64,000 nt of DNA from Actinoplanes cyaneus (GTDB taxonomy: Bacteria > Actinomycetota > Actinomycetes > Mycobacteriales > Micromonosporaceae), in NCBI RefSeq assembly GCF_016862095.1, contig NZ_BOMH01000025.1:62001-126000 (forward strand), in the 5' to 3' direction. How positions within the stretch are numbered: position 1 is the first letter of the stretch; the number at the start of each line of letters is the position of its first letter. The notes under the pieces were generated by a model. It did no database searches and was not told the origin of the DNA. It worked only from the letters and a program-made list of their open reading frames with translations. This document shows, one piece after another, positions 32,615 through 39,925 of this stretch. A program made the position numbers and the translations under genes.

Positions 32615-33271
32615 ATGACGACATACGTGCTGGTTCCGGGGTTCTGGCTTGGCGGATGGGCCTGGGACGCGGTGGCCCCCAAGATCGAGGAACAGGGTCA
32701 CGACGTACGGCAGATCTCGCCGCCCCTCGACCCGGGAATCGGCGTCGAGGAGCACATCGAGCAGCTCACCGACGTGCTGAACACGCTCGACGACGTGGTG
32801 CTGGCCGGGCACAGCTACGGCGGCATGGTGATGACCGCGGCGGCCGACCGGATGCCGGCACGGATCAGGCGCCTCGTCTACGTCGACACCGGCCCATTGC
32901 CGGACGGCATGTCGCAGGCGGACTTCGACGGGACACCACCCGTGGCGGTCGACGGCATGCTGCCCGTGCCCGCACAGGCGCCCCCGGCCGCGACCGGCTT
33001 CGACTGGTCGATCGTGCGCGACCGCGGCCGCCCGCAGCCGGTCGCGACCGCCACCGATCCGGTGCGGCATCGAGACCGGTGGCGGGCGCTGCCCCGTACG
33101 GCAATCCTCTGCTCCTTCTCGGAAACGCAGCTGCGTGAGCTGGCCGCGACCGTGCCCCTCTTCGGCCCGATGGCCGGCGACGGCTGGACCTACCGCGAGC
33201 TGCCGACCGGCCACTGGCCGATGTTCTCCGAGCCGGACGCCCTGGCGTCCCTGCTGCTCAGCAGCGACTGA
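32615..33271 (+). CDS. Alpha/beta-hydrolase
   Basis: A 218-residue EstA/methylketone-synthase-like hydrolase: LVPGFWLGGWAWDAV (oxyanion region), nucleophile in VLAGHSYGGMV, and a C-terminal TGHWPMFSEPDALA carrying the catalytic His. It is likely an esterase. ATG 32615 is 7 nt after TAGCGT, with the TetR-like operator immediately upstream, so expression is probably repressible. Confidence 0.88.
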   Translation: MTTYVLVPGFWLGGWAWDAVAPKIEEQGHDVRQISPPLDPGIGVEEHIEQLTDVLNTLDDVVLAGHSYGGMVMTAAADRMPARIRRLVYVDTGPLPDGMSQADFDGTPPVAVDGMLPVPAQAPPAATGFDWSIVRDRGRPQPVATATDPVRHRDRWRALPRTAILCSFSETQLRELAATVPLFGPMAGDGWTYRELPTGHWPMFSEPDALASLLLSSD

Positions 33272-33275
33272 CCAG

Positions 33276-33305
33276 CGCGGGCCCGGCTCGTCCGCCGGGC
33301 CCGCG
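33276..33305. terminator. Hairpin between convergent hydrolase genes
   Basis: CGCGGGCCCGG (33276-33286) and CCGGGCCCGCG (33295-33305) form a perfect 11-bp stem with an 8-nt loop, starting 5 nt after the stop of the plus-strand hydrolase. It may act on both strands. Confidence 0.65.
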
Positions 33306-33436
33306 ACGTCGTCAGCGTCCCCCCGGGTTCCCGGTGGCGGGCCAGGCGCGGCCGGCACCTCCCGCACGTCGATCCCGACAGCGCTCCGGCACGAGCGGCG
33401 GAGCCGGCGGTCAGGTCCGCGGCGAGCGACGGCCGG

Positions 33437-33982
33437 TCACAGCCCGCTGACGAAGGAGTCCATGGCGGCGGTGGCCTCGCGGAGGACGTCGACGGAACGG
33501 ACCGGGTCGCCGGGGATCTCCAGGCCGTGGGCGGCCTTTCCGGCCTCGAAGAACGGACGCCCGAGACCGCGGGCGACCGCTGGCTCCCAATCCGGATCGC
33601 CGGCGGCGCCGAGCAGCAGGAACGGCGCCGTGCCACGGTGCAGGTCGGCGGGCAGTTCCGAGTCGCGCAGGATCGGGGTGAGCCAGACGGCGGGCAGGCC
33701 CCGCTCGGCGGCGAGCGCGGCCGCGAAGCAGCCCATCGACTTGCCGGCCAGGGCGATCCGCCGGTCCGGCTCGGCGGCGAGCACCTGGCCGAGGTGGTAG
33801 TGGACGTAGGAGCGCAACTGCCGGTTCCACAGCGCCACATCGTCACTGCGCGGCGGCAGCAGCGACGGCCAGCGGATCTGCCGGGTGGTCCAGCCGTGCT
33901 TCGCGAAGACCTCGCCGGCGAAGTGCAGGAGCGGGCGTTCCGCCGAATAGGCGTAACCCGGGATCAACAGCGCAACTGCCAT
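33437..33982 (-). CDS. Alpha/beta-hydrolase family protein
   Basis: A 181-residue small hydrolase: ALLIPGYAYSAERPLLHFAGEVF, nucleophile region IALAGKSMGCFAAALAA (GKSMG) and LLLGAAGDPDW for the acidic residue. The C-terminal His is likely in AAHGLEIPGD. It begins 13 bp after the stop of the MFS gene and is probably co-transcribed with it. Confidence 0.8.
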   Translation of the reverse strand: MAVALLIPGYAYSAERPLLHFAGEVFAKHGWTTRQIRWPSLLPPRSDDVALWNRQLRSYVHYHLGQVLAAEPDRRIALAGKSMGCFAAALAAERGLPAVWLTPILRDSELPADLHRGTAPFLLLGAAGDPDWEPAVARGLGRPFFEAGKAAHGLEIPGDPVRSVDVLREATAAMDSFVSGL

Positions 33983-33995
33983 CCAACGATGATAT

Positions 33996-35204
33996 TCAAT
34001 TCACGGTACGGGCGTGAGCCGTCCCGGCGGCCCGTTCCACCGCGGCCCGCGCCAGCACGAAGGCGGCGACGACCAGCTGCAGGAGTCCCGCCGCCACCAG
34101 TGTCGGGCGGGCGCCGGCCAGGCCGATCACCGCGCCGCCGAGCAGCATGCCGATCGTGGCCGCGCCGTCGTGCACGACGCTTTCCGCGGCGAACGCGGCC
34201 CGCCGTTCCGCGCCCGTCGTCCGGCTGCTGATCAACGTGTTCCCGGCGGCGATCCCGAACGGCATGACAGCGCCGCCGACTGCCGCGCAGACGGCGACGA
34301 ACGGGACCGAGCCGGCACCGCCCGCCATGGCCACGAAGGATGCTCCGAGCACGATCCAGGCGGTCGCGGCGGTCGGCAGCGCGGGCAGTCGCGTGGTCAG
34401 CGCGGGGACCAGGAGCGCGCCGCAGACCGAGCCGATGCCGTACCCGGTCAGGCCGGCCACGATCAGCACCCCGGGGCGTCCGGTCTGCGCGCCGAGCACT
34501 GCCAGACCCAGCGCGAACGCGAACCAGGCCGCTCCCCCGACGCCGCTCATCACCAGGACCCGGCGCAGCTCCGCGTGGCGGCGCCACACCTGCCGCAGCC
34601 GCACCGGCGGTTCCGGGGACTGCGGGCGGGCGTGCTCACCGCGTACGCGCGATTGCAGGAGAGCGGCCACCGCGAGGCCGCAGCATTCGGACCAGAGCAG
34701 ACCGATCGTGCCGCCCGCCGCGACAGCGGCAGCGGCGATCGGCGGCGCGACGACCATGCTGACGCGGTGCGCGAGATCCTGCCACGCCAGCGCGCGAGCG
34801 GCCGTTCCGGCGCCGAGGCGATCACCGAGGTCGGCGGTCAGGGCGTGTCGCGCCGGCCCGGCGACAGCGGCGGCGAAACCCGAGATCAGACCCGCCACTG
34901 CCAGGTGTACGGCGGTGACCCCGCCCGCCGACGCGGCCACCGGCACGATGAGCAGCCCGGCCACCTGCACGAGCATGGTGACGCTGAGCGATCGTCCATC
35001 GGTGACGAGTCGCCGCGGCCGGCCCGCCCACCACCCCGACGTGACCAGTGGCAGCCCGGCCGCCCCGGCGACCAGCCCGGTGGTCCACGCCGAACCGGTC
35101 TGTTCCAGCGCGACCAGCGGCAACGCGATCGCCGTCAGCCGCTGACCCAGCCAGCTCACGAACGTGGTCAGCAGCAGCGTTCCCAGATCCCGGCGTTCTC
35201 GCAT
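33996..35204 (-). CDS. MFS transporter
   Basis: A 402-residue, 12-TM transporter starting MRERRDLGTLLLTTFVSWLGQRLTAIALPLVA. An in-frame start at 35267 would lie only 12 bp from the divergent LysR start, so the internal ATG is preferred. It is related to MFS_3-type exporters. It lies divergent from a LysR regulator and is followed by a hydrolase gene, suggesting a small detoxification or export unit. Confidence 0.85.
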   Translation of the reverse strand: MRERRDLGTLLLTTFVSWLGQRLTAIALPLVALEQTGSAWTTGLVAGAAGLPLVTSGWWAGRPRRLVTDGRSLSVTMLVQVAGLLIVPVAASAGGVTAVHLAVAGLISGFAAAVAGPARHALTADLGDRLGAGTAARALAWQDLAHRVSMVVAPPIAAAAVAAGGTIGLLWSECCGLAVAALLQSRVRGEHARPQSPEPPVRLRQVWRRHAELRRVLVMSGVGGAAWFAFALGLAVLGAQTGRPGVLIVAGLTGYGIGSVCGALLVPALTTRLPALPTAATAWIVLGASFVAMAGGAGSVPFVAVCAAVGGAVMPFGIAAGNTLISSRTTGAERRAAFAAESVVHDGAATIGMLLGGAVIGLAGARPTLVAAGLLQLVVAAFVLARAAVERAAGTAHARTVN

Positions 35205-35265
35205 GTCGTCGATGCTGTCCGGCGAACCGTGACCGACGGTAGCGTGCTGGGCGTCGGTGCCGGGC

Positions 35266-35280
35266 ATAGGCTGTGCCTAT
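35266..35280. promoter_or_regulatory. LysR-type operator overlapping the regulator's own start
   Basis: ATAGGC-TGT-GCCTAT is a perfect 15-bp palindrome fitting the LysR consensus T-N11-A (ATAG-N7-CTAT). It overlaps TAGGCT, which sits 6 nt before the LysR ATG as a leaderless -10, and reaches into that ATG. It therefore predicts strict autoregulation and control of the divergent MFS gene. Confidence 0.65.
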
Positions 35281-36121
35281 GGGCTCATTGCCGGAGGTCG
35301 ACGACCTGCGCCTGGTCACCGCGATCGTCCGCCTCGGCTCGGTCGGCGCGGCCGCCCGCGAGCTGCTGATCAGTCAGCCGTCGGCCAGTCAGCGGCTCGC
35401 CGCGCTGGAGCGCCGGGTCGGTGAACGGCTCTTCGACCGGGATCCGACGGGCGCCCGGCCGACCGGCGCGGGTCGGGAGATGGCCGACCGGGCCGCGCAC
35501 ATCCTGGGGCACCTGGCGGTGCTCGTCGACCAGACGCGGGCCGCCGCGCGCGAACGGCCGCTGACCGTCGGTACGTTCCCCAGTTTCGCGCCACTGCTGT
35601 TCCCGGCGCTGGACGTGCCGGTCACGCAGGTCACCGACCACGGCGACCGGATGATCGGATGGGTGGCGGAAGGGTCGCTGGACGCGGTGGTGGTGGCGAT
35701 CGCCGATCAGGTGACGCTGCCCCCGGGCGTGGTCGCGACGCCGATCGGGCGGGACAGTCACGCGATGCTGTTCCCGGCCGGGGTGGCCGGGCCGGGTCGC
35801 GGGCGTCGGCCGTACCGGGAAAGGGTGGTGATCGTCTACACCATCGACCTGTCGGCGCAGGTCCTGCGGGACCGGATGATCGCCCTGGGTGCCGAGCCGC
35901 GGTCTGCGGCGACCGCGGAGACCGCGGTGCGGACAGCGCGGGCGCTGGGTGTGCCGGCGCTGATGCCGAGCTGCCTGGCGCGGATGTACGCCGGTCCGGA
36001 GGAGACGGTGACGGCCGCGCCGGTGCGCAACGTGCTGCGCCTGGCCCTGGTCACTCCCGGGCCCCCGCCGACGGCGCTGGATCCCGGAACCCTCGCGGCC
36101 CGGCTCGGCCTGCACGGGTGA
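35279..36121 (+). CDS. LysR-family regulator
   Basis: A 280-residue protein. The N-terminal HTH (about 5-65; LRLVTAIVRLGSVGAAARELLISQPSASQRLAALERRVGERLFDRD) is canonical. The effector domain (about 90-280) begins LTVGTFPSFAPLLF. The ATG at 35279 is preferred over the GTG at 35273 because it lies 6 nt downstream of a TAGGCT box. Confidence 0.92.
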   Translation: MGSLPEVDDLRLVTAIVRLGSVGAAARELLISQPSASQRLAALERRVGERLFDRDPTGARPTGAGREMADRAAHILGHLAVLVDQTRAAARERPLTVGTFPSFAPLLFPALDVPVTQVTDHGDRMIGWVAEGSLDAVVVAIADQVTLPPGVVATPIGRDSHAMLFPAGVAGPGRGRRPYRERVVIVYTIDLSAQVLRDRMIALGAEPRSAATAETAVRTARALGVPALMPSCLARMYAGPEETVTAAPVRNVLRLALVTPGPPPTALDPGTLAARLGLHG

Positions 36122-36180
36122 CGACGGACGGCAGCGGTTGCCGTCATCGGCGGGGCCTGCCCGGCCGGACAGATCCAGAC

Positions 36181-36205
36181 GTTTCCACTTTTCGTCGGTG
36201 GGCAC
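36181..36205 (+). promoter_or_regulatory. Putative SigB-type stress promoter
   Basis: GTTT (36181-36184), 15 bp, then GGGCAC (36200-36205). This resembles the actinobacterial SigB/SigF-group consensus GTTT-N14-16-GGGTAT. It lies 45 bp before the small repeat protein gene. A similar element precedes dps. Confidence 0.4.
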
Positions 36206-36249
36206 GTATCAGGAAGACACACCGACGACACGACAGGAGGCCCCCCGAC

Positions 36250-36465
36250 ATGGCCGGCAAGGAACACGATGTGAACCGTAGCGCGCGCAGCGGCCGATTC
36301 GTCAAGGAGTCGACCACGAAGCGGGATCCGAAGTCCACGACCACCGAGCACGTCGGGAAGGACCACGGCGACCGCGAGGTGAACCGGAGCACCAGCACCG
36401 GCCGGTTCGTCAAGAAGACGACCGCTGAGCTGCACCCGTCAACGACCGAGACGCAGAAGGTCTGA
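36250..36465 (+). CDS. Small basic protein made of two repeats
   Basis: A 71-residue hydrophilic protein built of two imperfect 27-residue repeats: NRSARSGRFVKESTTKRDP (about 9-35) and NRSTSTGRFVKKTTAELHP (about 45-71). They share RSxxxGRFVKxxT...P.ST. AGGAGG lies 9 nt before the ATG. Similar short repeats occur in plasmid and actinobacterial small proteins of unknown role; nucleic-acid binding is a guess from the charge. The 3' end overlaps the convergent MFS gene by 56 bp. Confidence 0.7.
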   Translation: MAGKEHDVNRSARSGRFVKESTTKRDPKSTTTEHVGKDHGDREVNRSTSTGRFVKKTTAELHPSTTETQKV

Positions 36466-37594
36466 TCAGCAGCAGTCCCCCGGTTGCCGCTCCCAGCAGT
36501 TGACACGCGGCAATGGCGATCAGCAGGACCGCGGGATCGCCCGACGCGAGCAGACCACCGGCGGCGGCTCCGGCCGCCGCCGCGGTCACCTTGAAACCGG
36601 CGCCCAGCGTGAACACCTGGGTACGCAGCCCGGGCGGCGCCTCCCGGTCGCGGGTGGTGAACACCGCGACCGAGGCCACGCCGCTGAACACGCCGGCGAC
36701 GGCGAAAAGCACCGCCTGCCACCCCACCACCGCCAGCGCGAACGGAACCGTCATCGCCGCGGTGCAGAGCAGCACCACCAGCTCCGGGCGCCGGTGCACC
36801 ACCGGGATCCGGGTGCAGATCACCGAGCCGAACAACCCGCCGCAGGCACTCGCCGAGACCAGCAAACCGGTCAGCGCGGGCCGGTGCGCCTGAGCCGCGA
36901 TCGAGGCGGCGGCCAGCGGCATCGCCCCGAAACCCAGAAGCTGGAACGTCGACGCGGCGGTCACCGCTGCCAGACGCGGTCGTCTCACGAAGACCATCAG
37001 ACCCGCGATCGGCCGTACTGGCTGGGCCTCCGGCGCCGATCTCCCGCGCAACGGCAAGGTCAGGAACAACGCCGCCCCGGCCACGACGAAGCCGCCCAGC
37101 CCGGCCAGCGCCCAGCCCGCTCCCGCCCAGCCGGCCAGCACCGCGGCGACCGCCGGGCCGGCGATGCCCGCGGTGCCGTAGGTGCCGGCGTCGAGACTGA
37201 AGGCGCGGGCCCGATTCCCCGGCGCCAGCTCACCGAGCAGACTGCTCAGGCCGCCCAGCAACAACGGGGACAGGCATCCGGCGACGGCCAGGATCAGCGC
37301 GGCGGCCCAGGACGACGTGCCAATCAGGGTCGCGGCGGCGGCCAGGCTCACGCCGTACCAGAGGAAGGCCGTCGTGTAGAGCAGCCGGCGGCGCCGGATC
37401 CGGTCGGCGGCCGCTCCGACCAGCGGCGCGGCGAGCACGTGCGGCACCATCAACGCCGCGACCAGCAGCCCGCCGAGAGCCGCGTCGTCGGCGCGCTCCA
37501 GCGCGAGCAGGACGATCGCGACCCGGGCGCCCTCGTCGGCGAGACGGGCGCAGACGGCTGCCAGCAGATATCGAGCCAGGATCATGGATCTCAT
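36410..37594 (-). CDS. MFS transporter
   Basis: A 394-residue, 12-TM protein from MRSMILARYLLAAVCARLADEGARVAIVLLALE; a second ATG 9 nt inside is equally possible. The loop AADRIRRRRLLYTTAFLWYG is the motif between helices 2 and 3. Substrate unknown. It is divergent from dps across about 105 bp. Confidence 0.85.
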   Translation of the reverse strand: MRSMILARYLLAAVCARLADEGARVAIVLLALERADDAALGGLLVAALMVPHVLAAPLVGAAADRIRRRRLLYTTAFLWYGVSLAAAATLIGTSSWAAALILAVAGCLSPLLLGGLSSLLGELAPGNRARAFSLDAGTYGTAGIAGPAVAAVLAGWAGAGWALAGLGGFVVAGAALFLTLPLRGRSAPEAQPVRPIAGLMVFVRRPRLAAVTAASTFQLLGFGAMPLAAASIAAQAHRPALTGLLVSASACGGLFGSVICTRIPVVHRRPELVVLLCTAAMTVPFALAVVGWQAVLFAVAGVFSGVASVAVFTTRDREAPPGLRTQVFTLGAGFKVTAAAAGAAAGGLLASGDPAVLLIAIAACQLLGAATGGLLLIRPSASRSLTGAAQRSSS

Positions 37595-37636
37595 TCTCGA
37601 CCGGGCAGTGGCCTCCGGCACGTTGCGCGGAATGGC

Positions 37637-37661
37637 GTTTGCGCATTCGTGGGCAGGGAAC
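37637..37661 (+). promoter_or_regulatory. Putative SigB-type promoter of dps
   Basis: GTTT (37637-37640), 15 bp, GGGAAC (37656-37661), 39 bp before the dps start. It matches the GTTT-N15-GGG architecture found before the small repeat protein gene and fits stress or stationary-phase control. Confidence 0.4.
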
Positions 37662-37700
37662 AAAAGCGGGTCGAGAAACCTGGAAAAGGAGTGATGAGCG

Positions 37701-38279
37701 ATGCCACCGCGTAAGCGAGCGACAATCAGCACCACGAGCCCGAGCTACACCGTGCCCGGGATCAAGCCCGAGGTCGCCGGTGAGGTCATCGCGCTGCTGC
37801 AGGACCGGCTGAACGCGCTGAACGACCTTGCGCTGACCTTGAAGCACATTCACTGGAATGTCGTCGGTCCGCATTTCATCGCGGTGCACCAGATGCTCGA
37901 CCCGCAGGTCGACGCGGTCCGCGAGATGGTCGACGCCCTGGCTGAGCGGATCGCCACCCTCGGCGGCTCGCCGGTCGGCACGCCGGGCGCGCTGGTCGCC
38001 CAGCGGTCGTGGGACGACTACTCGATCGGCCGCGCCGACACCAACTCGCACCTGGCCGCGCTCGACATCGTCTACACCGGCGTGATCGAGGCGCACCGGG
38101 AGGCGATCGAGAAGACCGACGAGCCCGACCCGGTGACGCAGGACCTGCTCATCGCCCAGGCCGGGCAGCTCGAGCAGTACCACTGGTTCGTCCGCGCCCA
38201 CCTGGAGAACGCCGCCGGTGTGCTGGTGACCGAGGGTGTCAAGGACGAGAAGACCGCCGCGAAGCGCGGCAAGCGCTGA
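37701..38279 (+). CDS. dps: Dps-family ferritin-like DNA-protection protein
   Basis: A 192-residue protein. LKHIHWNVVGPHFIAVHQMLDPQVDAVREMVDALAERIATLGG contains the ferroxidase ligands (His, Asp, Glu) of Dps. Both ends carry extra basic residues (MPPRKRA; AAKRGKR), as in Dps proteins that bind DNA through their tails. It oxidises and stores Fe(II) and protects DNA from peroxide. AAGGAG lies 9 nt upstream. Confidence 0.93.
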   Translation: MPPRKRATISTTSPSYTVPGIKPEVAGEVIALLQDRLNALNDLALTLKHIHWNVVGPHFIAVHQMLDPQVDAVREMVDALAERIATLGGSPVGTPGALVAQRSWDDYSIGRADTNSHLAALDIVYTGVIEAHREAIEKTDEPDPVTQDLLIAQAGQLEQYHWFVRAHLENAAGVLVTEGVKDEKTAAKRGKR

Positions 38280-38295
38280 CCTGCGCATCCGAAAC

Positions 38296-38322
38296 GGCCG
38301 CCGGTGCTCCCGGCGGCCTTTT
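38296..38322 (+). terminator. Rho-independent terminator of dps
   Basis: GGCCGCCGG (38296-38304), a TGCTC loop and CCGGCGGCC (38310-38318) are followed by TTTT. This is the most canonical intrinsic terminator in the window. Confidence 0.85.
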
Positions 38323-38391
38323 CGTCGGCGTCATCGCCGTCCCACAGCTCGCGCCGCATCGGGGTGTCCGTCGAGCCGGGCACGGCAGTGG

Positions 38392-39255
38392 TCACAGGAT
38401 TGGTTTGCCACCCGTGACCGGGATGATCGCACCGGAGATGAAGCTGGCCTCGTCGGAGGCGAGCAGCACGTACGCGGGAGCGACCTCCTTCGGCTCACCG
38501 GCGCGCCCCAGCGGCGTGTTCTTGCCGAACTCGGCGACCTGCTCCGGTGGCATCGTCGACGGGATCAGCGGCGTCCAGATCGGCCCGGGCGCGACCGCGT
38601 TGACCCGGATCCCCCGCTCGCCGAGCATCTGCGCGAGCCCCGCGGTGAAGTTCGCAATCGCGCCCTTCGTCGTCGCGTACGGCAGGAGCGTCGGCTTCGG
38701 CTGGTCGTAGTTCACCGAGCTGGTGTTGATGATCGACGCGCCCTCCCCCAGGTGTGGCAGGGCGGCCTTCACCAGCCGGAACATCGCGGTGATGTTGGTG
38801 TCGAAGGTGTGCTGCCACTCCTCGTCGGAGATCTCCTCCACCGTCTCGTGGGTCATCTGGAACGCCGCGTTGTTCACCAGGACGTCGATGCCGCCGAGGT
38901 CGCGCACCGCCTGCTCGACGATCCGCTTGCTCAGCGCCGGGTCGGTGAGGTCCCCCGGCACGAGGGCCACCTTGCGCCCGGCCGCCTCGACCAGCGCCGC
39001 GGTGTCCCGCGCGTCGTCCTGCTCCTGCGGCAGGTAGGAGATCAGCACGTCGGCGCCTTCGCGCGCGAACGCGATCGCGACCGCCCGCCCGATGCCGCTG
39101 TCCCCGCCGGTGATCACCGCCCGTTTGCCGGTGAGCCGCCCCGAGCCGCGGTAGGACTCCTCGCCGTGGTCGGGTTTGCGGTCCATCCGGGTGGTGAGGC
39201 CGGGTGGCTGCTGCTGCCGTTCCTTCTCCTGCTGGTCTTCCTTGGTGGTGGTCAT
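38392..39255 (-). CDS. SDR oxidoreductase (YghA-like)
   Basis: A 287-residue extended-N-terminus SDR. After a hydrophilic tail (1-40), VITGGDSGIGRAVAIAFAREGADV is the cofactor motif. NNAAF, the catalytic Ser in NTSSVNYD, YATTK, and the C-terminal APGPIWTPLIPSTMPPEQVAEFG and SFISGAIIPVTGG follow. YghA/GsiC-type relatives are often osmotic or general-stress proteins, fitting the nearby dps. Confidence 0.92.
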   Translation of the reverse strand: MTTTKEDQQEKERQQQPPGLTTRMDRKPDHGEESYRGSGRLTGKRAVITGGDSGIGRAVAIAFAREGADVLISYLPQEQDDARDTAALVEAAGRKVALVPGDLTDPALSKRIVEQAVRDLGGIDVLVNNAAFQMTHETVEEISDEEWQHTFDTNITAMFRLVKAALPHLGEGASIINTSSVNYDQPKPTLLPYATTKGAIANFTAGLAQMLGERGIRVNAVAPGPIWTPLIPSTMPPEQVAEFGKNTPLGRAGEPKEVAPAYVLLASDEASFISGAIIPVTGGKPIL

Positions 39256-39400
39256 ACCGGCCGCATTCCCGTGCCGACCGACCCGAAACGCGGCCTTTCG
39301 CCCCCTGCGTCTCCGGACCCGGCGCCGGTCAGCACGCAGCCCTGCCGCCGCTCTCGGTCCCACCGGCACCCGCCGCCCTCTCGGGTCGCGCCGGTGGCGG

Positions 39401-39787
39401 TCAGCGCTCGACCCGGTCGCCCCACTCGGTCGCGCCGGTGGCGGTCACCGCCAGGTGGACGAAGATGCTGTCGTCGGCGGCACCGTGCCAGTGCGGGACT
39501 CCCGGCTCGACGTGCACCCAGTCCCCCGGCTGCAGTTCGCGCGGCTCGTCGAGGCCCTCCCACTGGATCAGGCCGCGGCCGGCCACGACGATCAGCGCCT
39601 GTTCGCCGGTGTGGACGTGCCAGTGCGAGCGGCCGCCCGGCGCGTACGCGAAGCGGTGTCCACGCAGGCCGCCGGGCTGCTCCGCACGCAGGACGTCGGC
39701 CTGCCACACCTGCCCGTCGAAGTTCTCCGCCGACCCGGCCGGGGACGGGACCGACGATTCCGGCACGACCTTGAAGTAGGTGCTCAT
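39401..39787 (-). CDS. Cupin-domain protein
   Basis: A 128-residue single cupin. The first metal motif GGRSHWHVHTGEQALIVVAGRG and the second PGDWVHVEPGVPHWHGA provide the His and Glu ligands. It is probably a small oxygenase or isomerase-like metal enzyme. GAGGAG directly abuts the ATG, which is closer than usual. Confidence 0.85.
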   Translation of the reverse strand: MSTYFKVVPESSVPSPAGSAENFDGQVWQADVLRAEQPGGLRGHRFAYAPGGRSHWHVHTGEQALIVVAGRGLIQWEGLDEPRELQPGDWVHVEPGVPHWHGAADDSIFVHLAVTATGATEWGDRVER

Positions 39788-39838
39788 CTCCTCATAGTGC
39801 CGCTCCGGACTGCAACAAAATGCAAACGACGGAGTTTC

Positions 39839-39867
39839 TTGTTTGTTAATCGACGTCCTCCTATGCT
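39839..39867 (+). promoter_or_regulatory. SigA-like promoter of the pectate lyase gene
   Basis: -35 TTGTTT (39839-39844), 17-bp spacer, -10 TATGCT (39862-39867). The expected start near 39874 lies just before the LacI-type palindrome. Confidence 0.55.
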
Positions 39868-39882
39868 CGGCGGAAGAACCGT

Positions 39883-39898
39883 AGGAAAGCGCTTTCCT
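39883..39898. promoter_or_regulatory. LacI-type operator of the pectate lyase gene
   Basis: AGGAAAGC-GCTTTCCT is a perfect 16-bp palindrome centred on CG, the hallmark of LacI/GalR-family operators. It lies just downstream of the predicted transcription start, so binding would block transcription. The regulator must be encoded elsewhere. Confidence 0.75.
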
Positions 39899-39925
39899 GC
39901 ACCCCATCCCCAAGGAGCGCCGAGC

